Source of the DNA: Brugia malayi
Lineage: Eukaryota > Nematoda > Chromadorea > Rhabditida > Onchocercidae
Length of the DNA stretch: 64,000 nucleotides
Direction of reading: 5' to 3'
Assembly: GCF_000002995.4 (NCBI RefSeq)
Contig: NW_025062477.1
Span: 9,644,649 to 9,708,648 of the forward strand
Made by a program: the position numbers and the translations under genes. The first letter of the stretch is position 1. The number at the start of each line of letters is the position of its first letter. The notes beneath the pieces were generated by a model, which did no database searches, had not been told where the DNA came from, and saw nothing but the letters and a program-made list of their open reading frames with translations. Positions 1 through 15,686 of the stretch are shown piece after piece.

Positions 1-609
1 GTGCTCACAGCCTCTCGACATTAGGAAATGTTCTCCTGCTGATTGTCCGACTTATGGCACCATTTACACCTTTTTTTTGTGAACATATGTGGCATAATTT
101 ACGGCATATTTCTTTATCATCTAGTGAATCTGTACATTTTGAAATGATTCCACAAGCATTGTAAGAATTTATTTATGGTTTGTTTATTGATTTCTTATTA
201 CCTTATCATCGATAATGTGAAACAGTACTTTTATCTGGATACAACTAGTTATCATATGGGATAGTGTCGTCTTGCCTAGAAGCTTTTGGAGCATATTTCT
301 TTTACAATACTAAACTGGGCGAAATGAATGTATCCCAAAACGCAATAGGAAGTATTTTCTTTTACTCTCATGACTGCGGCAGGGTTTCTATTTTTGGTTA
401 TTTGAATTTTCAGAAGTGAGTTAATAGACAAATCAGTGGAGAAAAGAGTTGCAAGAATGAGAGCAGTTATTGATCTTGTCCGCGTTTTGCGGGAAAGAAA
501 GGGTATACCAGTCAAGGTGCATTAATTCTGTTTTTTTTTTTTTTCGTCTAGCAGTTTATTTATGTAATAGTTCAGTAAATTTCAATTTCCATCATTTCCG
601 AGCTTTTGA

Positions 610-646
<37 letters not shown>

Positions 647-2404
647 GTATTTTTCACATTTATAGCAATATTTTACAGTATCCGCTGAAAGAAATGATCG
701 TAATCAATCGTGAAAAGCAGTTCTTAGATGACATTCTCTCAATGCAAAATTATATTGTAGCAGAAGTTAACGTAAGGATGCTGATTGTTTCACACAATAA
801 AGAGAAATACGGTGTTCATCTGAAAGCGGAACCAAATTTTCGCCTACTTGGTACCAGATTGAAAGGCGATCAAAAGAAAGTTGTTGATTATCTGAAGGTT
901 GTTGTGGACAGATTTGAAAGATATTCTATATATTTTGCATTAAATTTTTAAGCATTTTTAGTTTTGGATTTTAGGTGTAATCTAGGTACTTTGCCACTTG
1001 TTGGAAAACAAGTGAGGCTTTATGCATTTTAATATTTTATAACGATTTAACAGTGGAGAGATTTTTTCTTGCATTAATAAGTGTACTTTCAGCATTCATT
1101 TAAAAAATTACTTAAGTTTCGGAAAGATTCCCTTTTTTTCCAGAATCATGTTACGGAAAATGAATTGGAGCAGCTTGCGGAACAGGGCACATTGAATATA
1201 TTGGGTTATGAATTAACTGATGAAGAAGTGAGCTTATCTTATGCATGTTGTGGTATTCAAACTGCTGGTGAACAAATGGAAGCGCACTCAGATGGCCAGG
1301 TCTTTCTGAAGCTATTTGTTATTTTTATTATTATTTGTAACTCTAAAAACGGCGGTTGATGTGCGTTCATGTTTTATGGATATTCTGAAGTTTTATTCAT
1401 TCGTAATTTTTTGACCGAAATTTTTGATAATTTTTGACCGAAATTTTTGATAATTTTGATAATTTAGACAATAGTGATAGTGGATACTACCGAAGATGAC
1501 ATTCTGAAAGACGAAGGCTTTGCACGTGAAGTTATCAACCGAGTGCAGAAGCTTCGTAAAACTGTAAGTTCTTAGCCTTGTTCTAATTGGGTAAAATGAA
1601 TGACAAGTCATTTTAAATAACAAACTACATACATGATCAGATTATTATGGTTTCTGGTTTTCCATAAATATCATTCCTTTCAACAGAATTTGCATCTCAA
1701 TTCCTTATTCAGATTTTAATATTGAGTTGTTGTTCCATACTTTTGGCAGAAAGAGTGGAAACTACGTTATGTTACAGGCCAAATTGATGCCAAACGATAT
1801 GGCAGTAACATACTGCAAAGTAACTCCTCCTAACCATCGTCTAACTGCAGTAATTAAAGATTACAGTGAGTTTATTGAAAACACAACGGGTACTCCAGTA
1901 CGTTTAGCCAGTGTACCAAATGATGAAATACCAGTTGCAGTATCTTGCAGCTCTGTGAAGAATGCACAAGTAGAGGTATGTTGACATAATGTTCAGTTTC
2001 GAAATGACTAATATGTGCTTCTTAGTAAGTGACAGTTATGTTGTAAGAAATCAAAAAGTTTTTCTCTACCTGAAGTGAATATATTTTTTATAATCCATGC
2101 TTGACTAATTTTCGGTGGGTATTTCTAATCTAAATTGATTTAGTTACATCTGGTCTGCTACCGGACAACTTCATCTGCAGTAACAGTGCATTATGGTTCC
2201 CGAAAGCACCGTATATTGCTAGTAGCAAATGATGCAGTCCTAACACATACTAGGTTACTTTATGAAGTACGTACCGCATTTTCCTTATGGTCCAAGTCAA
2301 ATTTATTGCTTTCCTTAGAGCCACTGCCCGTGGCAGCATATATATCGTCTAAATGTAATTTGCTTGATCTGGCTAATAAAGATATTCATGTTATTATCCC
2401 TTGA
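1..2404 (+). CDS. iars-1: Isoleucyl-tRNA synthetase, cytosolic, C-terminal part (5' truncated by window)
   Basis: This is the 3' half of a eukaryotic cytosolic IleRS, which charges tRNA-Ile with isoleucine. Exons: 1-160 (frame from base 3), 414-516, 679-897, 1144-1299, 1468-1563, 1778-1975 and 2144-2404; all junction phases agree. The first exon reads LMAPFTPFFCEHMW, the end of the catalytic/anticodon-domain junction. Later exons contain the family motifs KYPLKE, KYGVHLKAEPN, LGTRLKG, EGFAREVINRVQKLRK and LMPND, which match the human cytosolic enzyme from memory in the same order and spacing. The HIGH and KMSKS motifs lie upstream of the window. Stop TGA is at 2402-2404. Intron 3'-ends are TTTTCAG-like. 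The gene converges on the minus-strand coiled-coil gene ending at 2987. Family identity is secure; only the exact 1778 acceptor was chosen by homology, because an ORF also runs upstream of it. Confidence 0.95.
611..645. repeat. (AT)n microsatellite in iars-1 intron
   Basis: About 16 AT units lie 33 bases upstream of the exon that starts at 679. Simple-sequence tract inside an intron. Confidence 0.9.
1411..1456 (+). repeat. 23-nt tandem duplication beside a splice acceptor
   Basis: Two exact 23-nt copies (starting TTGACCGAAATTTTTGAT) lie head to tail, ending 11 bases before the iars-1 exon that begins at 1468. They make up most of the 3' end of that 168-nt intron. Confidence 0.8.
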
Positions 2405-2986
2405 TAATTTTTGTTTTTTCTTTTTGGGTGACTTTTTTTCGAAATTTTTCTGAAATTTACCGTCACTTGAAACCTAATATTGATTATCCTACCTGTTTTA
2501 CCATTCTTCACGGTTGTGTCTGAACGCTATCTGTACTCTTATTCAAGATGATTTAAAATATGTCTGAGAAGCACATTTTTTTCAGTGTTAATTTGTAATT
2601 TAAATATTTTCCAGATCTATTTAATGTTCACAATAGTTCTAATATATGTCTCCCATATTCTTATAACCTTTTTTATTGCATCGTACACTTGTGGCTTCAA
2701 CTTTATAGAATTCATGCTGATTACTCCTCTTCTATTGTAACTACAGCTAATTCTTTCTTTGCATTTTTTTTGTTGGTGTGTTTATCAGTCAACATTGTTG
2801 TTAAATCATAAATAATTTGTTACAAGTTTGCGAGGTAAAATGAAGAAACCTGCATTTTCTTGCTTCTGCTGCATTCCAAACAGTAAACTAATTATGCAGA
2901 AATTGACGCCATGCAGTTATCGTCAAAAAAAACTGTAGAAACTTGCAATACAAAGCCGTGGTGGGAGGTTAAGAGCGCCGATATTA
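2405..2986. other. Intergenic, between convergent 3' ends
   Basis: AT-rich with no coding signal seen. It should hold the 3' UTRs and polyadenylation sites of the two convergent genes. Confidence 0.6.
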
Positions 2987-6425
<3,439 letters not shown>

Positions 6426-7307
6426 CGTCCTAGGAAAAAAGTTAGGAGGAAATTCGAACTTCCACAGGATCAGTAAGATGCTTAATGCAAAATGATAGGA
6501 GTTGTTGACCGAGTGGAGTGGGAACACCTGACGCTATGCGCATTTTACACCTTATAACCTTCCCATCACAGTAGCAATGATGCGAAACATCAATTCCACT
6601 TCAGTGAAACATCCACTTATTCAGCATAAATTTGTATGCAGTTATCCGTTTAGGATTCCGACTGCCCAAAAAACATTTGAGCTCTCGTGGAGCAGTCACT
6701 GATACTCTTGTTATTCTCGTGCTCTCGATCTGCAAAATCTCTTAGCTTCCACTTGTACGAACCACTTGTACTGCTTGCTTTCTTTTTTGTAGTTTGAAGG
6801 CTTTTTCTTTTACTAATTTTGCAAACAGACCATCACATTTTTATCAAAACGCTTATCTTATCATTTTGTATATGTAAGCGATGTGAAGAGTTTATTAATG
6901 ATGTTCTTTCAATCAAAAGTGATTTTTAATGTTACGAAGAATTACCATTAATTGTCAGGACGAAATCATAACAAATGAGATTTAATCAAGTTCTAAAAAT
7001 TAACACCGTTTCCAACTGTCGTATTTTTCCGATCCTTATCATACTTCACTTCTGTTTAAAAATAATCTTGAATAACATTGATGGATGAAAATTCAGCGCT
7101 CTTGTTGCTTCAGCAATATCAATCCTTTAAAGCAAGAGTGAAAAGTGACAAAGTAAAAAGTATAATTCCAAATAATTTTTTTTAGTCGTCTTATAAAATT
7201 TACAAAATTCTATTAAAAAAGGAAAAAGAAAGACGCTCAGATCATAGCATGCTTAAATAATAAAATTACCATAAAAATTAGTGTAAAATTAAAAAAAGGA
7301 AAAAAGA
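6426..7307. other. Spacer between two minus-strand genes
   Basis: An 882-base AT-rich spacer separates the start of the CCDC102-type gene from the stop of the upstream tetraspan gene. It is longer than a usual nematode operon gap (about 100-400 bases), so an operon is not supported. Confidence 0.6.
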
Positions 7308-10300
7308 TCACAACATTTTAATTCCTGTTCGAAATGACAGCACACAGTCCACAATATACACGATAACATTGATGAATATTAGAGCCTGCAAGAATGACAA
7401 TCGGTGTATCCAAATTCTCAAACTTTTCCTTTATTGAACCATTATGTTTTACTTAAATCTGCCTTTTTCCTATCATAAAAAGACCGAAGATATTTTTGAT
7501 TTAAGAGATATGGAAAACTTACAGTTGCAATAATCCATTCTAGTCTATGACAAACTAATCCAATTATTTTTTTACTGTCAGGTGGGTGACATGTCGCATA
7601 ATATGCTTCTATAACACCAACAAATAAATAACCAAATGAGCCAACTAAGCTGATCAGATAGTCCTAAAACGATATATTCATGTGAAAGAAAATGAAAATT
7701 CAACATTTTAAGACTTCTATTAAAACCATTCGTTAAAAAAGTGGCATATGAGGTTCAGTATAGAAGAAGCAGTGCAGCAGTACTCATCGTATTGGTTGTT
7801 TGGATTGCACTAGAAATTTCGAATTTTCTCAATAATATTTTAAAATTGATTGAAAAAGCGTAATGACTTAATGATGCACTTATGTAATCAATGACGAAAA
7901 CAACTGATGCACAACTGCTGTTGCGATTTGGAGACATTACGGAATGTCACACTAAAATCACGGACAAAAGTTATTGTTAATGTGCACCCTTCATATAATC
8001 AAGCTTTTTCTGAGAAGCTGTGACAGAGACGAAACAAATGCTTTCATATAGATTTGTTGGCAGTTCGAAGTAATTGCAGTCAATTCGTTTTTTTTAATTT
8101 TACAAATATAAAGAAAGTGAAATAACTAACGAATCTTCGCCATAACATATATCGATTACCGAAGAAAGAACCGAATAACATAAAGAGACACAATGCTGAG
8201 AATGATCCGGAAACAGCAAGTACTAAGCCTTGCCACTCAGTATGCGTCATTTTCACAAATGCGTAAAGAGACAATTCGCTCACTGGAGAAATTATAAATC
8301 CCACTGTGGCAGCTCCAAGCATCTAAATCATATTTAATATCAAATATCAAAATATTATGCAAAAAAAAAACTAATCATAGCTCTTGTCAGTGATTTTCTT
8401 TTGCAATCACTAAGCACAATTCATTTTAATAACTGCGAAATGATTGCAACGCCGATCTAACTTACTATCAACAGAGGAAAGAATACTGTGGTCGCAGAGA
8501 TCACGCGCATTTGGGTTCAATCTTTTAGTAAAATTTCTACTTAATAATATTTAAACAAAATACAGTACTTCTTTTGCAGTGTGTTACAGAATAATGAGCA
8601 AGAAATCTTTTACCGCAACTGTTTCATATTTAATTATCATAACTAAGAGTGTTTTGAATAATAATGTTCCCCTGTTTTCAGCACTATTATGATACATTAA
8701 TCAGAAATAGTTGTGATTCAAACTAAATGAAAAAATTCACCAAATTATCTAAATACCAAAAAAGCGCCAACCAATTCGATCGCCTTAATAGCAACTCTCA
8801 TCATAATGGAATATCGTTCATTGTACTTCTCCTTCCTACTTACTGCATTCATGATACTTGGTGGATAGGTTGCATAACTTGGTGCATAATACGGTCGTAT
8901 TCGTCTCAGTGCTGTAGGTTGCATATTCCATTGCACTGCAATTAATTTTCATTTGCTTCCTTTTATTTTCTTTACAAACAAAAAGCATTCGTCTCTATTC
9001 CTTCATTTTCATATAATACATGTATTTACCTCTATATAATCCATGACAGTAACGAGGTTGTCGATCTATCGGATTGCCACCGAATTCTGATTCCTGCAGA
9101 AAGATAATTTAAGTATTTCAATTTCTGGACATTTAAAAAGGTTAATAATTCTGACCTGATATGTTTCTATTCGACCAGAAGGTTCTTTCTTTTTTCGATA
9201 CATCGGCCACTTTCTAGCATCTTTCCAAGGACCGGAATAGCTTCTAGAACAAAATGGGGTTGTTAACAATTAGTGTGTAATAAAAGTTATCATGCAAATA
9301 TTCATTAAAAATATAAAGTTTTAATTGGATATTAAAAAGTATTTAAATTAGTCGAATTCAATGATAGAACCTATATTGTCTTGCATTAAAAAAATATGGA
9401 TCGATGGCATAACCACGATTTCGTTTGGTATACACCATCTTGTAGATTTTTGGCGGTTGAGTTCGTGTTGGTATAGTTCTGGAAAGATTCTGTTTTTGAA
9501 ATGCATGCTTTAAATAATCTTAAGAACATGCTATTATGTTATTTCAAATGGAATCGTTGCATTGAAAGAGACAAAAAATGCACAGGAGGATACTGATAGA
9601 GATATTGCAACAGTCATTCACAAGTACTTAATTTTTTGTGTTCCTCCCAATTAGTTGATTATTCAGAAACTTCAATATCAACCTTTGATTGTAACAAAAA
9701 TGGAGTTTAAGACGTTTGCTAAATTTTTAAAACTTTTTCGATGAAAACTTTGAAAAGATGAAATTAAATAATTATTTACTTAGTCACGACAGAAAAATCC
9801 AGAAACCTAGCTTGTCGATAGAGTATAGGACTAGTATCGAGTTGCAAGTAACTTCGGTAGGTTCGGTAGGCTGCACTTCGGCTCGTATGTGCACCACCGT
9901 AATAGGAATTCACTACGGCACGATCTAAAAAAAGTTAAAGCTAAAGAAAATTTCAAAACAGAAATGCACTCTGGGAGAAGTTGCAAGAATCGTTACATCA
10001 AAAAAAATCAAAAGTAAACATATCCTTGTTTTCTGAAGTATATCGCTGGGAGACATCAACATTTTCAGGCCTGTTATCTACTTTTCGAATTCTACTTTGC
10101 AATTATCAATAATGAGGTCATATCTTTCATATCATTTTCATATCACAGCGGTAAGTTAATAAAAAATTTTCTTAGTATTTAATTTCAACAAATTTTGAAA
10201 TTGGTGGAAAGATTTACCATTGATGAGATTAATAAAGTAAGGGACATAAATGGAATAATCCGGGTGTGTGGCAGGAACGGAAGTAGTAGTAACAGTAGTA

Positions 10301-10332
10301 TTTGATTGAACACAGGTAGGATTGTTGTACAT
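7308..10332 (-). CDS. Unrecognised four-span membrane protein with Tyr/Arg-rich N-terminus
   Basis: Nine exons: 10332-10218, 9924-9807, 9478-9371, 9243-9156, 9093-9030, 8935-8757, 8322-8131, 7663-7523, 7385-7308. All junction phases fit and the CDS is 1083 nt (360 aa). I do not recognise the family. Residues 1-205 are hydrophilic and rich in Tyr, Arg, Pro and Ser (SYYGGAHTSRSAAYRTYRSY; KKKEPSGRIETYQ; RRIRPYYAPSYATYPP). Four hydrophobic segments follow at about 212-234, 252-276, 291-312 and 330-352, with short loops and a short tail ending RTGIKML. Long cytoplasmic head plus four close spans resembles MARVEL-type topology, but no MARVEL motif is diagnostic by eye. Exon 1 is Thr/Val-rich (TTVTTTSVP). 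Expression site and function cannot be read from the sequence. Its divergent neighbour is the AP-2 gene 10.7 kb away. Confidence 0.85.
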
Positions 10333-13300
10333 CGTTGATGTTAAGGTCGATTATTAGTGAAATGATAATTGTAGGGATGCTAGCACAGCTGTCGTTAAAT
10401 ATGCAAATTGAAGAAGAAATTCTGTAAGGAGCGTATCCGATTAGCTCAACAGTCTGAAGTTAAGAGCGAATAGCACAGACACTTGAAGTAGTTCAGTTAC
10501 AGCCACAAAATAAAAACAATTTTGACGCCATCTTCTGAAATGTAAAAGATTACTAATTCGATGATTTCATAACATAGTTTTTGTTCTATTACTTTTCCAA
10601 CGATATTTCCTGTTTACATTATAATTTAACATTTATCAATGCTTTCATTCCCTCTGGGAAAAAATCTTTCGAGTTTCAAATATAGAATATTTCTAGGAAA
10701 GGATAAATCGGTAAAAAATTTGATTTCATGGTATGTATAAAAAATATCAGTAGTGAATATAGAAATATAGTTTTGCACTTGTCAACATTTATAAGAACAA
10801 ACTGAGTAATTTTAGATGGATCGATAAGCAGGTAGCAAGGTTTGAAGAAAAAAGTACAATTTTGAAAACTTTTATTGAATTTTTCCTACAGAGTTTAGTC
10901 TTAAAGATGAATTTATTGAGGAAACATTTTCGAGTCCGTCAATTCAACAAAAACATAAATAGAAACTATTAAAAAAAAACATAAATGATGAGTGTAAAAA
11001 TATTGCGGTAGAAATCTTTTATGATGAAATGCATTTTAGAGAGTTTAAATTGTATTTTTAAATTAAGTTTTGCGGCTTTTTTTGTAATTAAACGCTGAAA
11101 GCTTTATATAGTTTTAGCAGTAAAAGGAAAGAAAGTTTCGAGATTAATCATCGGTCATGATCACGTAAGAAATATAATATCGATATAATGATATAAAATA
11201 ATGTGTCTTCTTGAAATAAGACGATGAGTTATTTTGCAGATTGATTAAAAAAGTAATAAGTAATGAGGAGTAATGCAGCAGCAGAACAATGTGCCGCTGT
11301 CACCGATAATAGTTTATTTGTAGCTGATGAACAATATGCTATAATTGTTCGAAAAAATAACAAGAATTTTATACAAAGAGTTGGATGAAAGTTTACAATT
11401 ATCAAACATATCTGAGAGGAATCACTACTTTTTATTTATTTGATAACTCGTTTCGAAAATGATTTTGGCTTCAATCTGGAGAAAAAGCTATGATTAACTG
11501 AAAAAAAAAAGAAGTCAACAATGCTATTTTTTTCTTCGTATGGATTGAATTTAATGTATTGTTTCAGGTGCTTTGGTTCAGAACACCATAATTTTTCCTT
11601 GAATTTTAATAATGATTATAATTAGAAATCACTTTTCATTGTTCACTTCCCAACAAATTATCCAAAAAAAAAAATACAGCTAAGAACTTATAATTGCTTT
11701 ATCGATCAATAACGTTATTTGAAAAAACAACTTTTAATTTTTGTTCATTCCGGAAATTCAGAAAATCATATTAAATAAAACTTTTGATGTTCTAGATGGA
11801 AACGAACAAAAAATTAAGTTAAACAGAATGTTTGAAGAAGTTTGAATTCACTTTACTAGCAATTTCCTGCTAATCGCATTTTCAGGAACAGAATTTTGAC
11901 AAGTTTTGAAAGAGCGAAAAAGGCTTGTATTAAATCTATTGGCAACAGAAGTATGAAAGAAATGACTCTGAAATGGTCAAATTTCATTTGAATAAAGACA
12001 AAACTTTTATCGCTTAACCATGATATTTTCAGACTGCTGAATATGCATAAAAATCTTTTTACTTATCTGAAGTTTAAACACTGGAGACTTGCAAATTTCT
12101 CAAGTCATACCATTATCTACAGCTAGGCTATATGTCACGTCACCTTCTCGTGTTTGATCAGTCAATATGATTTTAAACTTCAAACAGTTGAAAAGTTGAT
12201 TTTCTACAAATGAACATTTATTTAGCAGTAAGTACAATTGCTAATAAAATTTTTTCCAAAATTGTTGTAAATATACGCCGCCGCTAACTATCAAGAAACG
12301 CTCCAAGAATTTCTCATTTATAAAGGAATTTCTTACAATCGTTTTATTTGCATCGAAGGATTACATATCAACTTAAATAAAAGCTTGAGCAGTTAAAGTT
12401 CAGTTTTTGAAATTGGAAAATTGAAATACAAAGATAATTTCGAAAATTCGTACTACATGTGGAATACTGAGGCATACTAAAAAAACTGAACAGGATTTAA
12501 TTCGCTTTCGTCCAACATCTGACTAAATAATTACCAAATTTACAAAGCTTTGGCTGCTTTGAAATTTCTGAAAATATATCCTGAAGTAGATCAAGAGGGC
12601 TCCCTGATAGTTAATGAAGGCGTATATTTGCAATAAGTCAGCAAATAAATGAAAGATGGATTTTAATAATATTTGATATTGCAGTTATTGTTGCAGGAAC
12701 ACTTTTTAATTTGTATAAATACAGGAGAAAAAAGATGAATAGGTTACCTGCGTTAAGATGAAAGATACTTCTCGGCAATCGAACGAATTCTTCATTATCA
12801 TTTGGAAATGACAAGAATGCAACATTCGATTGCAAAAGTTATTTTTTGAGATATGAAAAAAGAATTGCAAAAAAGGGGACAAGAGGTAGCTTATTTTAGT
12901 AAAATTTCTCTCTTTACATACCTCTTACATACCTGTTTCATGCCATAGTTTTTAAACTGGTTGTGAAATTCACTAATTACTGGATTACTAATAATAAATC
13001 ACACTGCTTTTGCTATCTCAGAATTTAATTAATTTATCAAAAGATGCCGAATGTAAGCAGCGCAATCAAGAAATAATCTTTTGTAAATAATATTTAAATA
13101 GTATGAATGAATCTCAAGTTAATGGCTTATTCATGAAACACTTCACCATAGCACTAATAATTATAACAACTGCTAATAATGCTAGTTTATCATTTAAAGT
13201 CTCTTTCAAAAAATATTGATCAAATCTAAATTAGAAAAAAAAAATGGATGCTCTAACTAGCATTCGCAAGAAAAATTCATTAAGAATTAATCGGAACTTA

Positions 13301-13893
13301 TTTAATTTCCAGAGTATTCGGAAAGCATAGGATTTTGTGAGAATAAGCATTTTTACTCATAATTAGAATTTCTGATTTGAAAAAGGGAATTTCATAAGAA
13401 GTGGAAGTGTAGCATTGGTTTGAATTAATTAGAATTATTGATGTTTTCCGATTCACTTCCTCTACTTCTCATAAAAAAACTGGCCGACATATAAATTGTT
13501 TGGAACAAATTCGCACAGTTTATTTCTTATCTAAAAAAAGGATGAAATAGTCGCATTACAACGCTTTTTCTAATAATATATATTACTACAGTACGCTGCA
13601 TTTTTGCAGTGCAACTTACAATGATGGTGCATGCACTACAACGAGTGACTTAGCTCAATTGTACACAATGATATGAGTGGATTCATATGAATATTTACCA
13701 CTGTTTAACAAATTTTTGAATTATACAAACAGAGTTGTTGCAAATCCAAGCATAATTATGATGGAAATCAATCAATATTTCATTTCTCAACAATTCAAAA
13801 ACACAAAATCATGTTCAGTATGTCTCACAGTGACATTTTTGAAGCTTTTTTGCATCAAATGAAATCATTTAACTGTTTTATGATTTTTTCTAC
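10333..13893. other. Upstream region / possible long first intron of the tetraspan gene
   Basis: AT-rich. Bases 10380-10530 are richer in GC than what follows and are the likely proximal 5' UTR/promoter of the minus-strand gene. Nothing else coding could be supported. Confidence 0.5.
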
Positions 13894-13960
13894 CACAGAA
13901 AATGCCATTGAGATCACTAAACCCGTCATATTCATCTGCCCCACGACCGTTCAGCTCCAT
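13894..13960 (-). CDS. Candidate alternative first coding exon (22 codons + 1 nt)
   Basis: Minus-strand reading starts MELNGRGADEYDGFSDLNGI and ends FC plus one base at a TGTG|GTAGAA donor. A TTTGATAG acceptor lies 16 bases upstream of the ATG, which would suit SL trans-splicing. GC content is clearly above the flanks. The exon leaves phase 1, exactly what exon 2 of the downstream tetraspan gene (starting at 9924 with two leading bases) needs, giving ...GIFC-D-RAVVNSYYGG. It could therefore be a distal promoter exon of that gene about 3.6 kb upstream of exon 1, or the first exon of an unrelated minus-strand gene. Confidence 0.4.
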
Positions 13961-15638
13961 TGCAAGCACCAATGATCTATCAAATTATAAAAAGATATGA
14001 TCGCAATTCTAAATATTTCCAAATATCTGAAATGAAATTTTCTTTCTGAAAACTGAGGACTTTGTTTATCTTAACAAAAAAAAAAAAAAAAAAAGAATTA
14101 TTTGGTGTTTAAAATCAAAGAGTAAAGTAGCAATCATTCTTTAGATGTAAGATTAGAGAGGAGAAATTAGTTGCAATGATCCCATTGTGTTTAATAAGAG
14201 TTAGCTCAAAAAATAACTCATATGATAATTTTCGAAATTATTTGTAAGAAAAGGTCAGTCTCAGGAATATGACCTTAAGATAATTGAACAAACAGATATT
14301 TTTAGTAAGTCTGTCCCAATTTAACATACTTAATAAAATAATATTTTAAACAAATAATTAAATGCAAATTATCAATGTCGATATGTATTTTTGTGAATGA
14401 GAAACAAGACATACTCTGATGCGTCTTTTGCAATAAAAAACAATACAAGACTTGGTTTTATTTTCTCAAAGACTTAATACAGAGGTAGTAGTAGTTGATG
14501 TGATAGTCAGATTATTCAAAAGGGAATTAATTCGTCGCAGTGTTGCAGGCTGCTGAATGACACTACCACCTCATCTACTTTTCAGTCATATTTCCTTTGC
14601 TGTATAACATAATTTTCATACTTCTGTTTGATGGGATAAGTAATAATTAGCTGTGTGCATAAATAACTTTTAACCTTGAAACTCACCCTCGTTGCGTTAG
14701 ATGTAAGGGATGACAGTAGGAAGGTAGATGCACAGTAGTACATAACAGTGCTCGGTAAATTACCATGATGATTGGTTACTTTTATAAGTATAAGCTTGCA
14801 TGATAAAGATAGTTAGGCAATACAGGGATGACATTGTTAGAGCCTAAGAACAAGAAGGAAAATCTTCTAGATATGCTTATCGTGATAGCCAAGACTACTT
14901 CATGCCATATTGTATTGATTACAAATGATTTGCTAAATTTAGGATAATGAAAAAACTTCCCTACAAGAAAATTAGTAATAATCACTAGAATCTGTGATGC
15001 TCAGAAACTATTTCACAAAAATTTCAGTTCTCTTCGTATTTCTTTTGTTTATTTTAAGTTTAGTGTACATTGTTAATGCCCTGACATTGAGCATTTTTGA
15101 TAAGGTTTATAGGGTCAATGTTTAAGTAAATCCATTGGATGAGATGCTTATGCATCAATTCATGGTGATAAAAATTTCTTACGAGGAATGCATAGACATA
15201 ATCAATTCATATTTTTTTTAATTTGACATTATCAGATGCATATAATATAAGAAAACAAATTTTACTTTGCAAGAAAAAGTAAGTGTTGCAGTTTTTTCAA
15301 AAATTTCTGGAAGAGTTAATATATTTTCACTTCTATTTAAGCACTAATTTGGATTAGTTGAGAAACTTCTCAATCATATTATTAGTTACACACGGAAACA
15401 CTAACAATTTGTTGATAGCATATATTTCTACATTCAAAAAATACTGCAAAAAGGACATCATAGAATTCATTTCAGCTCAGCGCGCTGAGCCTATTTAAGA
15501 AATATTTAGATTTTTCATACCGACTGATACCTTATATTCCAACAATTTTTATGTAAACAAAAACCTTATCAACTCATATGAATAAATCGATGGTACAAGC
15601 AGCAAGCACTAAATAAAATTGAAGTTCTTCAAACTTAC
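13961..15638. other. AT-rich stretch with little coding signal
   Basis: Contains only the candidate second exon at 14466-14552 described with the small secreted peptide and a 16-bp palindrome at 15475. No other gene seen. Confidence 0.5.
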
Positions 15639-15686
15639 ATCAAAAGTCACAGCAGCGAGAATGATCAGCACGCAGTTATGCTCCAT
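14466..15686 (-). CDS. Candidate two-exon small secreted peptide
   Basis: Exon 15686-15639 encodes MEHNCVLIILAAVTFD, a signal-peptide-like start, ending at a strong GAT|GTAAGTTTG donor in phase 0. A phase-0 acceptor (GTCATTCAG) downstream opens 14552-14466, which encodes 28 residues beginning QPATLRRINSLLNNLT and then stops. The predicted product is 44 residues with one N-glycosylation sequon. The first exon is reasonably convincing because of the hydrophobic core and perfect donor; the second exon is one of several possible partners across a 1.1-kb intron. Confidence 0.25.
15475..15490. other. 16-bp perfect palindrome
   Basis: GCTCAGCGCGCTGAGC is a perfect inverted repeat with a CGCG centre in a strongly AT-rich setting. 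It could be a dimer-binding site; no direct evidence. Confidence 0.5.

Noticed and set aside
12638..12835. Minus-strand exon-like stretch with an ACGCAG|GTAACC donor
   Set aside because: The protein-like frame (SNVAFLSFPNDNEEFVRL) has no ATG and no acceptor before an upstream stop; the ATG frame is not protein-like.
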